From a virus, in IMG/VR virus record IMGVR_UViG_3300037189_017134, positions 1-45,262 of that record: 45,262 nt of DNA. One strand, 5' to 3'. The notes under the pieces are model-generated. The model had not been told where the DNA came from, did not search any database, and saw only the letters and a program-made list of their open reading frames with translations. Positions 1-7,937 of this stretch are shown in pieces (position 1 is the stretch's first letter; every line of letters starts with the position of its first letter). A program made the position numbers and the translations under genes.

Positions 1-101
1 ATTTCATAATCTGGTAATAATTGTACCAATACGCCGTGCCAATGTTCCACAAATGGATTTTTTGGAATAATTTGTTTCAGATGACCTAATGATAACTCCA
101 T
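1..101 (-). CDS. Endolysin, GH19 chitinase-like (N-terminal part, runs off the window)
   Basis: Only the first 33 codons are inside the window. The start MELSLGHLKQIIPKNPF, followed by VEHW and LLPDYE, matches from memory the opening of GH19-type chitinase/lysozyme endolysins of T4-like marine phages, which cut peptidoglycan at lysis. The ATG overlaps the stop codon of the upstream lipoprotein gene (TAATG), so the two are probably translationally coupled. The two genes before it look like a spanin pair, which supports a lysis role. The catalytic residues lie outside the window, so the family call rests on the leader and the context. Confidence 0.55.
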   Translation of the reverse strand, partial: MELSLGHLKQIIPKNPFVEHWHGVLVQLLPDYE

Positions 102-361
102 TATTTTATTCCTTCAAATATTGTTTTCTGTTTACTATACCAATCGATCCAAGTATCATTTTTCAATGAGCATTCATGATATGACATATAATTCTCAGTT
201 ACAGTTTTTGCTATAGAACTTAATACGGCCGGGTCTTCTAATTTTTTTAGAGTATTACATTTTTCTAGAAGTGTTGCGGGTGCTTCCGGAAATTTAACGG
301 TAACCGGAACAGTTGTTGATGCACAACCCGTAAGCAATAAAACAATTAATGTATATCTCAT
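101..361 (-). CDS. Outer-membrane spanin-like lipoprotein
   Basis: An 86-aa protein with a short hydrophobic leader ending in a lipobox (LLLTGC, Cys13), so it should be lipidated and sit in the outer membrane facing the periplasm. Size, lipobox and position fit an o-spanin (Rz1-like), which with an inner-membrane partner disrupts the outer membrane after the endolysin has acted. It overlaps the upstream i-spanin candidate by 4 bases (ATGA) and the endolysin start by 1 base, giving a compact three-gene lysis cassette. It lacks the proline-rich stretch of classic Rz1, so another lipoprotein role is possible. Confidence 0.6.
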   Translation of the reverse strand: MRYTLIVLLLTGCASTTVPVTVKFPEAPATLLEKCNTLKKLEDPAVLSSIAKTVTENYMSYHECSLKNDTWIDWYSKQKTIFEGIK

Positions 362-774
362 TCAAGTTCTCCAACTGCCTTATTATGAACATACACAAAT
401 TCTTTTGGTACCACACACGAATTGTCATATTTAATTATTTCTTTATCTACATATTTAATTACTTCTTCACCTCTCTGTTGTATTAATCGTTTCTGTACAA
501 CCACTTTTTCAACAATCTTAATATTTTCTTTTGAAGACTCAGCCTCAGCAATTGCAATTTTTTTCTGCATTTCCGAGACACGTAATTGCCATTGATCATT
601 GTCGTAGATTGCACCAATCATAAATGTACATGCAATTAATACTCCAAGTGAAGTGCCTTGTATTAAACTTCCATAGGGAATGAATTTGAGTACTAAGGGA
701 ACAAATAAGCCGGTGAGACCAGCGAAGAATAGTGAATAGAAAAACCAGCTAGGCAACCAATTCAATATGAACAT
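358..774 (-). CDS. Inner-membrane spanin-like protein
   Basis: A 138-aa protein with hydrophobic segments at about residues 8-28 and 38-55. A charged, coiled-coil-prone stretch follows at about 62-112, with a short C-terminal tail containing one Cys. This layout (membrane anchor plus periplasmic helix) fits an i-spanin/Rz-like protein. The lipoprotein gene follows at once with a 4-base overlap, as in many Rz/Rz1 pairs. Two membrane segments rather than one are atypical, so a holin-like or mixed role cannot be excluded. No sequence family was recognised; the call is from topology and neighbours. Confidence 0.5.
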   Translation of the reverse strand: MFILNWLPSWFFYSLFFAGLTGLFVPLVLKFIPYGSLIQGTSLGVLIACTFMIGAIYDNDQWQLRVSEMQKKIAIAEAESSKENIKIVEKVVVQKRLIQQRGEEVIKYVDKEIIKYDNSCVVPKEFVYVHNKAVGELE

Positions 775-776
775 AA

Positions 777-1409
777 TTACATCCTTGGAGGTTTCCTAAC
801 AGACATAGGCTGCAGAATCACTTTTCGCTTTTTATTGAGGTTCACTCCAGGTTCTCCACCTTTTCCACCAGTGCCTGCGATTGCGCCACTGCCAACATTA
901 TTTGTCGGTCCTGCTACTGATACGGCACCCACACCATCCTCTTCTATATAATCTTTAAAAGAGAGTAAATTATAACTCTCTTTTTTTGATTTATTTCCCC
1001 AATTTGCAGCGCCGACTTTTCTACATTTAACTAAAGCACCGGATGCATATGCACTAGGCCATATCGAGTATCTAGATTTAACTTTAGTTGTGCAGGCATC
1101 TTCAGCTGTAACATTCTCTGTTGCAACATTTATAGCTTTACCTTTTCTATTAGGATTTGAATCTTTTGCTCTTTTTCTTCTTGCGGCTGCGTTTTCCTCT
1201 TTGTCGGACATTGCTGCTGACATTTTTGAACTTCCGCACTTAGGTTTTGTTTTTTGACCAGGTTGTTTGGCACAGGACTTTCCTGCATATTTACCACCCA
1301 ATTGTACCCAACCAGGTTTACCATCAGAAGATTTACTTTTTGAAAACCAATCATGTAGAGAAGAATCTCCAGATTTATTTTCAGACATGAATTTTTTAAA
1401 AGATTTCAT
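777..1409 (-). CDS. Leader-tagged virion-type protein with DUF5872-like motifs
   Basis: A 210-aa basic protein. It starts MKSFKKFMSEN, the leader type shared by several genes in this block and resembling the T4 capsid-targeting sequence (MKTYQEFIAE). The body has two cysteine- and tryptophan-containing modules: one at about 18-60 (SLHDWFSKS, GKPGWVQLGGKYAG, KPKCG) and one at about 112-140 (RYSIWPSAYASGALVKCRK). These resemble DUF5872-type repeats known from T4-like cyanophages and large DNA viruses; the name is from memory. The tail is glycine-rich. It overlaps the next upstream gene by 4 bases. Biochemical function is unknown; packaging inside the head is inferred from the leader. Confidence 0.55.
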   Translation of the reverse strand: MKSFKKFMSENKSGDSSLHDWFSKSKSSDGKPGWVQLGGKYAGKSCAKQPGQKTKPKCGSSKMSAAMSDKEENAAARRKRAKDSNPNRKGKAINVATENVTAEDACTTKVKSRYSIWPSAYASGALVKCRKVGAANWGNKSKKESYNLLSFKDYIEEDGVGAVSVAGPTNNVGSGAIAGTGGKGGEPGVNLNKKRKVILQPMSVRKPPRM

Positions 1410-1792
1410 AGTCGCCTTAGTATATCTGCTATATGCATATTAATTTGAATATCAGAGGAATTTATATTTTTTCCTTTAATACCTTTAATAATATCAGGCA
1501 TAAGATTTAAGTAAATCAAAAAGGTCTTCAATATATCATAATCTCTCTCATCGACCCTATAAAACAATATTCTAACTGTTGGTTCCGGACCAAAAACATT
1601 ATTCAGTAGTATCAGATGATTTAATATCAATCTCTCTTTGAGAATTTTGGTGACTTTATATCTACGAAATAACCTTTTCAGGTATTTGGTCCTTTTAATG
1701 TCACCCTCAAACTCAGACATTAGACAATTAGGTGATGCATAACATTTTACTGCATACATCACAAAATTGTCATCGCTTAAATCATCAAACAT
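1406..1792 (-). CDS. Conserved T4-like phage protein of unknown function (DUF7207-like)
   Basis: A 128-aa alpha-helical protein with the pattern NFVMYAVKCYASPNC, then KRTKYLKRLFRRY, LKERLILNHLILLNNVFGPE and LKTFLIYLNLMP. I recognise this as a small protein widely conserved beside virion genes in marine T4-like phages and annotated only as a domain of unknown function. No signal peptide or membrane segment is seen. It lies between the structural gene upstream and the leader-tagged gene downstream, with a 4-base overlap, so it is probably a late gene. No activity is proposed. Confidence 0.6.
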   Translation of the reverse strand: MFDDLSDDNFVMYAVKCYASPNCLMSEFEGDIKRTKYLKRLFRRYKVTKILKERLILNHLILLNNVFGPEPTVRILFYRVDERDYDILKTFLIYLNLMPDIIKGIKGKNINSSDIQINMHIADILRRL

Positions 1793-1802
1793 TTAAAATT
1801 AA

Positions 1803-2405
1803 TTAAATGCCTGAATAGTATGTCTGACTATTACTTGTATTACCTGAAGCAGTATTTGATGCGGAAGTATTTGCAAGTGCTACAAGAACTTCAGTCTGTA
1901 CACGACCAGCACGGCCGCCAGTACCTGTTGTGGTATAAACCCATCCGATGTGGGCAACAGAATGCCTAACAGTATTGCCAAAACTTGCATTTGCTAAACG
2001 TCCTGGTGTTACCATAATTGTATCAGCAAAATAAGTATTGGAGGTGTTTGTATTATAACCAATATATGTTCCAAAATCAAGTGTTAAGCCTGATGCAACA
2101 TTACCGTATACTGCATTAGCTAATGTTACGTTATTTCCGCTGACTGATGCAACGCTATTGTTTGAGGTGAAGAATTCTTGTTCACCGGTAATTGCTACGT
2201 TAGCACCATAAATAAACATACCTGCTTTAACACCCAAGCTTTGAGCATTGATTAGGTTTGTTGCGCCGCCATTGAAAACAATAGTTGTTGCGCCGGTTTG
2301 TGTCAAATTGGCTGTCGTTAATTTAAATGAAAACGGACGAACCTGTCTTTCAAATGGAAAGTGTGGTTTGTCGTAAATTGAATCTGTATTACCCCATGAT
2401 GGCAT
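1803..2405 (-). CDS. Virion structural protein (neck/tail or head decoration type)
   Basis: A 200-aa protein rich in Asn, Thr, Ser, Gly and Ala, opening MPSWGNTDSIYDKPHFPFER and ending in a conserved-looking segment HIGWVYTTTGTGGRAGRVQTEVLVAL. This start and the RAGRVQ-E-LVA block recur in proteins annotated as structural in T4-like cyanophages (from memory). Composition and alternating beta-type sequence fit a virion surface or tail-associated protein. A late-promoter-like box lies 33 bases upstream of the start. Its exact place in the virion cannot be told from sequence. Confidence 0.6.
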   Translation of the reverse strand: MPSWGNTDSIYDKPHFPFERQVRPFSFKLTTANLTQTGATTIVFNGGATNLINAQSLGVKAGMFIYGANVAITGEQEFFTSNNSVASVSGNNVTLANAVYGNVASGLTLDFGTYIGYNTNTSNTYFADTIMVTPGRLANASFGNTVRHSVAHIGWVYTTTGTGGRAGRVQTEVLVALANTSASNTASGNTSNSQTYYSGI

Positions 2406-2437
2406 GTTATTCTCCTTTTAACCTTGGGTTATGATAG

Positions 2438-2445
2438 TATTTATC
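2438..2445 (-). promoter_or_regulatory. T4-type late promoter-like box
   Basis: Read on the minus strand the box is GATAAATA, one base from the T4 late consensus TATAAATA. It stands 33 bases upstream of the ATG of the structural gene at 2405, a normal distance for a late promoter. Confidence 0.45.
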
Positions 2446-2450
2446 TTATT

Positions 2451-3992
2451 TTAAATTTTGGTTTTTGTAGATTTTTTCTTGTCATCCATCGGCACAGAGG
2501 GTCGATTTTTCATCATCGGATCAATCTCAACATCATCGCGTGTTTCACCGGTTAGTGTTTTACCACCAGACATTACTGCTCTAGCTATTGGTTTATCTGC
2601 TGCTAAGTTGCTTTTGGAGTTAGGATTTGGTTTACCAAATTTTGGCTTTTTACCATATGTCTTCACAGACTTATCTTCTTTTTCCCAGTCATAGAGTTCC
2701 TCTTTCATGGTACTTTCTTTGCGTAAGGTCTTGAATCTTTTTTTGGATTCTACTTCCATTCCTGTGGTTTGTGTGGCCGCATTTGGATCTTGATATTTAT
2801 CTTCAGTTACTCCAGTTCGTTTCTTGGCAGTCTTTAGAATGCTAAGAATCAATGGTGCCTTTAATTGTCTATGTCTAGGAACAGGAATATGTTCATCTGA
2901 ATTTGGATGAGTAAACACATCATGTCCACCGGTGGAACGAGATAATTTCCATCCACTTTTTTTTAAATGCTGGTGGACTTCTCTGGTGTCCATATTGGCG
3001 CCGGACATTTCATCGAGTTCAGTTTCTTCCTTTTGTATAGTAGCACCTTTGAGTTTATTTGCTACTGCCTGAGCATGACCCTTAGAACCAAATGTTTTCC
3101 ATTTCTTGCCGTTAATATGAACGGCGTGTGGTTCGTCAGCAGGCTTTGATGCTGCAGGAGGTGTCCAGCGTTCATCGTCCTGTCGGTCTCGGCGGCGTGC
3201 TTCACGATCACCTTTCGCAAATGACGGTGAACTTCCAATACCATAAGATACAGCCTCTTTGATATTCGCAACAGTATCATAATCATCCATTGTCAAGACA
3301 CCTTTATTGCGAATGCTTATCAACTTCTCAACAACACGGTGTAAGTCCATATCAGACTTGATATCTTCTCTTGCAAGTTCCAATAGTCGAATCAATAGAG
3401 GAATATCAACAGTAACTGTATCTTTCCTGTCAACTGCTTCAGGTAGATTACCTTTAGGACCAGATAAACCGCCTTTAGCCTTGGTGAATTGCATCAATCT
3501 CTTAGTACGTTCTTGTTGACCGCGCTCGTCAGCACTCAATTTCCCAGATTTCAAACGTCTACCGGGCGGACCAACACGGCGAATACTCAACTCATCGTTG
3601 AAATTTGGATTCTTTACTGTGCTTGAATGACCTGGATATGTTTCTTCTAGGTCCGAGTCTTCACCAAGTCCACCAACAGTATGAATAATTTTATGTTTAT
3701 TCAATTTACTTTGTATTCTTTTTTGACTAATTAATGTAGGCGATTCAACTGCTTCGCCGCGAAGTTTTCGGTCAGCAGCCCACTTTTGGAATTCGAGAGA
3801 TTTTGAATAAGCAATCATTGAATCGCCGGAAAGCATTCTAGGATCGATCCCTTTAGAAAGAATGAATTTCTTTAGAATACTATTACGGCCTTCAGCAAGG
3901 CCAGCCTTAGCTGACCAAGGATCCGAAGGATCAACACCAAATCTTGACTTTGGTGCTGGGTTTTGTTTCACAAGGTCTTTATATCGTTTCAT
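2451..3992 (-). CDS. Lysine-rich virion-type protein with an embedded HicA-like domain
   Basis: A 513-aa, strongly charged, low-complexity protein typical of internal head or prohead-core proteins. Its leader MKRYKDLVKQ resembles that of its neighbours. Residues about 191-243 form a helical, acidic module (VDIPLLIRLLELARED). Residues about 334-394 look like a HicA mRNA-interferase fold: REVHQHLKKSGWKLSRSTGG, then HDVFTHP, HIPVPRH and LILSILKTA. The Gly-His pair at 356-357 matches the catalytic His region of HicA. No HicB partner is encoded nearby. It overlaps the 616-aa gene upstream by 4 bases. Whether the domain still cuts RNA is unknown; it might be a structural or RNA-binding relic. Confidence 0.55.
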   Translation of the reverse strand: MKRYKDLVKQNPAPKSRFGVDPSDPWSAKAGLAEGRNSILKKFILSKGIDPRMLSGDSMIAYSKSLEFQKWAADRKLRGEAVESPTLISQKRIQSKLNKHKIIHTVGGLGEDSDLEETYPGHSSTVKNPNFNDELSIRRVGPPGRRLKSGKLSADERGQQERTKRLMQFTKAKGGLSGPKGNLPEAVDRKDTVTVDIPLLIRLLELAREDIKSDMDLHRVVEKLISIRNKGVLTMDDYDTVANIKEAVSYGIGSSPSFAKGDREARRRDRQDDERWTPPAASKPADEPHAVHINGKKWKTFGSKGHAQAVANKLKGATIQKEETELDEMSGANMDTREVHQHLKKSGWKLSRSTGGHDVFTHPNSDEHIPVPRHRQLKAPLILSILKTAKKRTGVTEDKYQDPNAATQTTGMEVESKKRFKTLRKESTMKEELYDWEKEDKSVKTYGKKPKFGKPNPNSKSNLAADKPIARAVMSGGKTLTGETRDDVEIDPMMKNRPSVPMDDKKKSTKTKI

Positions 3993-5839
3993 TCTTTTTC
4001 CTCAGAAGTTGCACCAGCCTTACCCATCATAGTTTCATTCTTTAATTTCTTGTATGCCGCTTTGGCTAAGTTTGTAGCACGGGACATAGGAGTATTTTCA
4101 CAACCCATTGCTTCAGTCTTCAATTTAACTTTATATGAGGTGTGTTGATTTTCATCACCACCCTTAATACGACCAGCAAGAGTATCTGTAGTTTTAACAT
4201 TCGGATCAATAGCTTCATCCTTCATTGCTTGCTTAGTTGCGGTAGCATACATTACATTCTTTGCACGATTACCGTAACGCTCTTTGAAACCGGCAAGATT
4301 TTTCTTCATTGATTTAACAATACGCTCACGGTCTTTCATTTGGGCATCAGTCATTTCACCCATGTTATTATCGGTGAAAGTACCCAAATCGCTATCACCT
4401 TTCTTTTCATTGAGTGTATGTCCTGCTTTTTCTGCTGTACTCAATACTGCTGCGCGGTCAGCATAATTACCTTTGTATGTACCCTTCTTCAAGAAAGGTT
4501 TGTATGTGCTGTGGAACTCAGGCTTGATATGCTTTAGAACTTTCTCAGCATCTGGATGCATATCACCTTTCAGTTCTTCATCCAAATCTTCTTTACGTAA
4601 TTTTGCAAGAACTGCGCCAGCAACTCTCTCACCACTCTCTTTTGAACCGTATCGCTTTGCAGCAGAGGAAGCAATCTTGGAGAACATTTTTCCTGGTTTA
4701 CCAATATCTTTACCTGCTCTAGCCGACTTAGCGGAATAAGAAACTTCATCAATCTCCTCAACTTCTTCCGGAAGATTTGGCTTCGGATGCTTACCAAGTT
4801 GTCCTTTGATGAGTTGCTTTAGAATAGGCTTGTTTCTGTCTGCAAGCGACTTTTTACCTTTTTCTGTGCTTCTCATGTAACTTGGAATCGACTGAGGATT
4901 TGCAGTATGCAACCCGCGCAGAGTTAGATTATCTCCTTCATCAATTTCAACTTCTTCCGTTTTCTTATCGTATTTGGCATACATTTTGTCTACTGCACGG
5001 TCAAGACCAGCATTACGCTTCAGATACTTAGCATTTGCCTTGTTGGCCTTAGGTTGATCATTACCTTTGTGTGCAGAAAGAATGTCATCAAAATTTTTAC
5101 CTTGCTGTTTCTCACCTTTCTTGACATATGACATGAGTGTACCTTTAGATAACTCATCAATTGACTCAACCGATTCGTTCTTTTCACCACGAAGCATCTT
5201 GAAATCTTGTGCATCAAGTTTGCCGTTATGGTTTTTATCAAGTTTATATTGATTACCTTTTAGTCGGCTCAATAACTTTTTGCCGGGTGATGCTGCATCA
5301 TCTTTCTCCATCTTTTCTTTTTGTTTATTGGCCGCCGCTCTGTACTCAGGGCTATTAATATTTCTATATGGAGTCTTTTGTTTTTCTTTTGAACCAGAAC
5401 CTTCTTCTAGATCAATCGATTCATGGATTGGTCTAGCAAATCCATATTCATGATAACCCGCTTCGTTATTATTTTTTGCAACAATACCAACGTGAGTAGC
5501 GTGTTTTGGGTGGCTCTTTGGTAGAGGTACTGTGTGGGTATCAAATCCTTCAGAATCCATCCAGTCTTTATGTGCAGACAGAAGTTCCTTTGAAACAATG
5601 TGTGTTGGTTTTTCAGTTGCTTCCTTAACATCACCGACATAAGGGCTTGGTTTAGCATACTTTTTATCCAATTTATCTTTATATTCTTTTGGATTGACCG
5701 CATGACCTTTGATGGTCTTTCTCGCAGGACCATCTTCAGGTTTTGTATCACCATAAGAATTTTCCATTTCTTCTGCCTCCAAGATTTTAGCAACCTCTTC
5801 AGCAACAGCATTTGTTTTTAAGTTATTTTTTGTGAACAT
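3989..5839 (-). CDS. Large charged internal virion-type protein with EF-hand loop
   Basis: A 616-aa protein very rich in Lys, Glu, Asp and Ala with no membrane segment. Near the start, ILEAEE (about 19-24) could be a prohead-protease site. Residues 201-212 (DKNHNGKLDAQD) match all ligand positions of an EF-hand calcium loop. Later segments such as YSAKSARAGKDIGKPGKMF and KRYGSKESGERVAGAVLAKL recur in large proteins of marine T4-like phages (from memory). It sits in the run of leader-tagged genes and overlaps the next gene by 4 bases. A prohead-core or packaged, DNA-associated protein is the most likely role, inferred from composition and context. Confidence 0.5.
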   Translation of the reverse strand: MFTKNNLKTNAVAEEVAKILEAEEMENSYGDTKPEDGPARKTIKGHAVNPKEYKDKLDKKYAKPSPYVGDVKEATEKPTHIVSKELLSAHKDWMDSEGFDTHTVPLPKSHPKHATHVGIVAKNNNEAGYHEYGFARPIHESIDLEEGSGSKEKQKTPYRNINSPEYRAAANKQKEKMEKDDAASPGKKLLSRLKGNQYKLDKNHNGKLDAQDFKMLRGEKNESVESIDELSKGTLMSYVKKGEKQQGKNFDDILSAHKGNDQPKANKANAKYLKRNAGLDRAVDKMYAKYDKKTEEVEIDEGDNLTLRGLHTANPQSIPSYMRSTEKGKKSLADRNKPILKQLIKGQLGKHPKPNLPEEVEEIDEVSYSAKSARAGKDIGKPGKMFSKIASSAAKRYGSKESGERVAGAVLAKLRKEDLDEELKGDMHPDAEKVLKHIKPEFHSTYKPFLKKGTYKGNYADRAAVLSTAEKAGHTLNEKKGDSDLGTFTDNNMGEMTDAQMKDRERIVKSMKKNLAGFKERYGNRAKNVMYATATKQAMKDEAIDPNVKTTDTLAGRIKGGDENQHTSYKVKLKTEAMGCENTPMSRATNLAKAAYKKLKNETMMGKAGATSEEKE

Positions 5840-5855
5840 TTTATTTTCCTTTAGA

Positions 5856-6158
5856 TTAGCAATTCCACTTGCGTAGAGATTTATTGATACGTGAATTTGG
5901 ATCGTTTGCAGTCTTTGCTGAAGTCAGGCGTTTCTTCATTCCCGACATTCTAGCGCAAAATGATTTTCTGCGATTCGCCGATTTACTTCCTGGTTTTAAT
6001 TTAGAAGGCTCTGTTGTGACCGCCATAGATAGTTTAGAACCAGGATGCTCCCTTCGGTAAGACGCAATACCCTTTCTATTTAACCCACCTTCCGGATCTT
6101 TTCCAGCGGACCTCTGCCATGCAGCAGTTTCTTCCAAAAATTCTTTAAATCTCATCAT
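5856..6158 (-). CDS. DUF6321-like small basic protein with head-targeting leader
   Basis: A 100-aa very basic protein opening (M)MRFKEFLEET, a leader with an L-x-E site like T4 internal proteins. The rest (AWQRSAGKDPEGGLNRKG, SYRREHPGSKLSMAVTT, RRKSFCARMSGMKKRLTSAK, RINKSLRKWNC) matches from memory the DUF6321 family, found in T4-like phages and other large viruses. Two tandem ATG codons overlap the stop of the upstream kinase gene. Its charge suggests nucleic-acid contact; function is unknown. Confidence 0.65.
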   Translation of the reverse strand: MMRFKEFLEETAAWQRSAGKDPEGGLNRKGIASYRREHPGSKLSMAVTTEPSKLKPGSKSANRRKSFCARMSGMKKRLTSAKTANDPNSRINKSLRKWNC

Positions 6159-7933
6159 TTTGTTTTGGCTTTCTTATTCTTGATTGTTATGCCAGACATG
6201 CCAAATTTATCCATAGGTGTCACTATAGGTTCTTTGTTGGTTGCACCATTCAGTACACCACCAACACCCATAGACACTTCACCCGGACTATCAATTGCTT
6301 CTCTAAATTTTCTAAATTCTTTTTGTTCGCGGTAAGTTACATCACCCATACCAGACATTGGATATACTGTGCCCTGTTGTCTAGTATCAAATTCAGGACT
6401 GACACCAGATGCTTTTATTGCTCCGCTGGGGCTGTTTTTCCAGCCCCGGTTTTTCATTTTTTGGATTTTGTCTTTGTCTTGTTGGAAGTTTGGCTCTTTT
6501 GGTCTTGCGTTGACTTTGACGGTGGGTTGAGACTGTTCACCGTAGGTTCTGAAGGTGTAGGTTCCGTTGGAGGCAACGTCTCCGTCTTTAACACTATCAA
6601 TTGCTCCAGACTTTCGGTTAATTTGGCAATAGGGGCAGTTGTTGTCGGTGAGTACTCTATGTTTACCACATCCTCCGACTTGAGTTTTAGTTTTTCTATT
6701 GCTCTGTTGAATAAATTTGCTATCTTTTTTAACATTTTTTCTTCCTTCTTGTATTTTATTATTTCTAATGAACCAATTTTCTGAGGTTTCATTAACTGTT
6801 ACCGAATCAATGAATGCGGTTGTGTGTTGATACACATAATTAATGTCCTCTTCTTTACTATTTACATTTCCTGTATTGTCAAAGGTAATAAAAGTATCAA
6901 AGGCCTCATTAAAATTTTGAATATTATTACAAGATAGTGTCCACTTATCTTGTCGAATCGATTCTGACATCATTCTAGATAGTAAAGAATTTCTTTCTTT
7001 ACTCGTTTCGTTTGTAGTGGCAACAAATACCATCATAGTTTCATAGCCAAGTTCTTCAAGTTCTTCTTTGATATAACTAATCGATTCGAAATCGTCAGCT
7101 GGTCCATTGATGATTAGCGGACCCCTATTTCTAATTGATTCTCTACGATGATTATTACTTCTCTCAGATAATCTTTGTTTATCGGCTAAACATTCTTTAA
7201 CTTGAATGAAGTTCAATTCACAGATACTGGATTCTGCGATAGCTTCACGGATGATAATGTCTTTGCCTGAACCAGGTCCACCAGTCAAAAATATCGCTTT
7301 AAACTGTCCACGATACATTTCTTCATGTAGTCCCATACCTTTACGCACATCATGCATAAGTTCGTTGGTGTGTGCATCCGAAACATGGTGAGGTACCCCC
7401 TGTCTAAATGAGTGTAAGTCTTTATTTTTAGCATGTTCTCGCATCTTACTAGCCGACATACCCTCAGTTCCTTCCGCATCAGGATCACGATGACCAGCAG
7501 AATGTACAGTTATTTTCTTGAAATTGAATAGAGCACCTTGGTGTGTTCCATTGTATCTGTGTAATGTGTCTTTCATTTCTTTGACGCGATCAGAACCTAC
7601 AACCATATGTAAATGTGTGACACCTTTTTTGTGCAGTTCAGCAGCATGGTGAAGGAAAGAAGGATGCTCTTTTGATGCGGCTTTGAAATTTGTATCAGGT
7701 GAATATCTTTTAAGATGCTTCAATTTCTGTTCAGCGGACAAAGGATTTTTTTTGGAGTCCTGTGTATGGGAAACTATAACTGTATGATCCGCATTATTCT
7801 TTTTTGCTACAGATTTTACCTTGTCGATCAACTTCAAATGACCAGTAGTCGGAGGATTCATCCGACCAAAAGTCATAACATGGTGTTTATCACCAGATGC
7901 TTCTTCTTGTACTAATTCTAGAAATGATTTCAT
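6155..7933 (-). CDS. Bifunctional nucleotidyltransferase / P-loop kinase-like protein with head-targeting leader
   Basis: A 592-aa fusion. Leader MKSFLELVQEE. Residues about 17-205 form a cytidylyltransferase/NMNAT-type domain: FGRMNPPTTGH (21-32) carries the (T/H)xGH nucleotide site, VVGSDRVKEM (111-120) and GMSASKMR (158-165) supply the later motifs. Residues about 212-355 are a P-loop NTPase with Walker A GGPGSGKD (218-225), resembling small-molecule kinases. A Cys/His cluster follows (GGCGKHRV, NNCPYC), then a disordered, glycine-rich tail. The layout recalls NadR-like adenylyltransferase-kinase fusions acting on nicotinamide nucleotides. T4-like cyanophages carry a related N-terminal protein. 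The substrate is not proven. It lies in the leader-tagged virion block. Confidence 0.7.
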   Translation of the reverse strand: MKSFLELVQEEASGDKHHVMTFGRMNPPTTGHLKLIDKVKSVAKKNNADHTVIVSHTQDSKKNPLSAEQKLKHLKRYSPDTNFKAASKEHPSFLHHAAELHKKGVTHLHMVVGSDRVKEMKDTLHRYNGTHQGALFNFKKITVHSAGHRDPDAEGTEGMSASKMREHAKNKDLHSFRQGVPHHVSDAHTNELMHDVRKGMGLHEEMYRGQFKAIFLTGGPGSGKDIIIREAIAESSICELNFIQVKECLADKQRLSERSNNHRRESIRNRGPLIINGPADDFESISYIKEELEELGYETMMVFVATTNETSKERNSLLSRMMSESIRQDKWTLSCNNIQNFNEAFDTFITFDNTGNVNSKEEDINYVYQHTTAFIDSVTVNETSENWFIRNNKIQEGRKNVKKDSKFIQQSNRKTKTQVGGCGKHRVLTDNNCPYCQINRKSGAIDSVKDGDVASNGTYTFRTYGEQSQPTVKVNARPKEPNFQQDKDKIQKMKNRGWKNSPSGAIKASGVSPEFDTRQQGTVYPMSGMGDVTYREQKEFRKFREAIDSPGEVSMGVGGVLNGATNKEPIVTPMDKFGMSGITIKNKKAKTK

Positions 7934-7937
7934 TAAT

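Noticed and set aside
6454-6792. A 112-codon open frame on the minus strand inside the nucleotidyltransferase-kinase gene
   Set aside because: It lies wholly in another frame of the well-supported 592-aa gene, in a region of biased composition, ends in Ser/Thr/Lys low complexity and has no clear relative; treated as a shadow.
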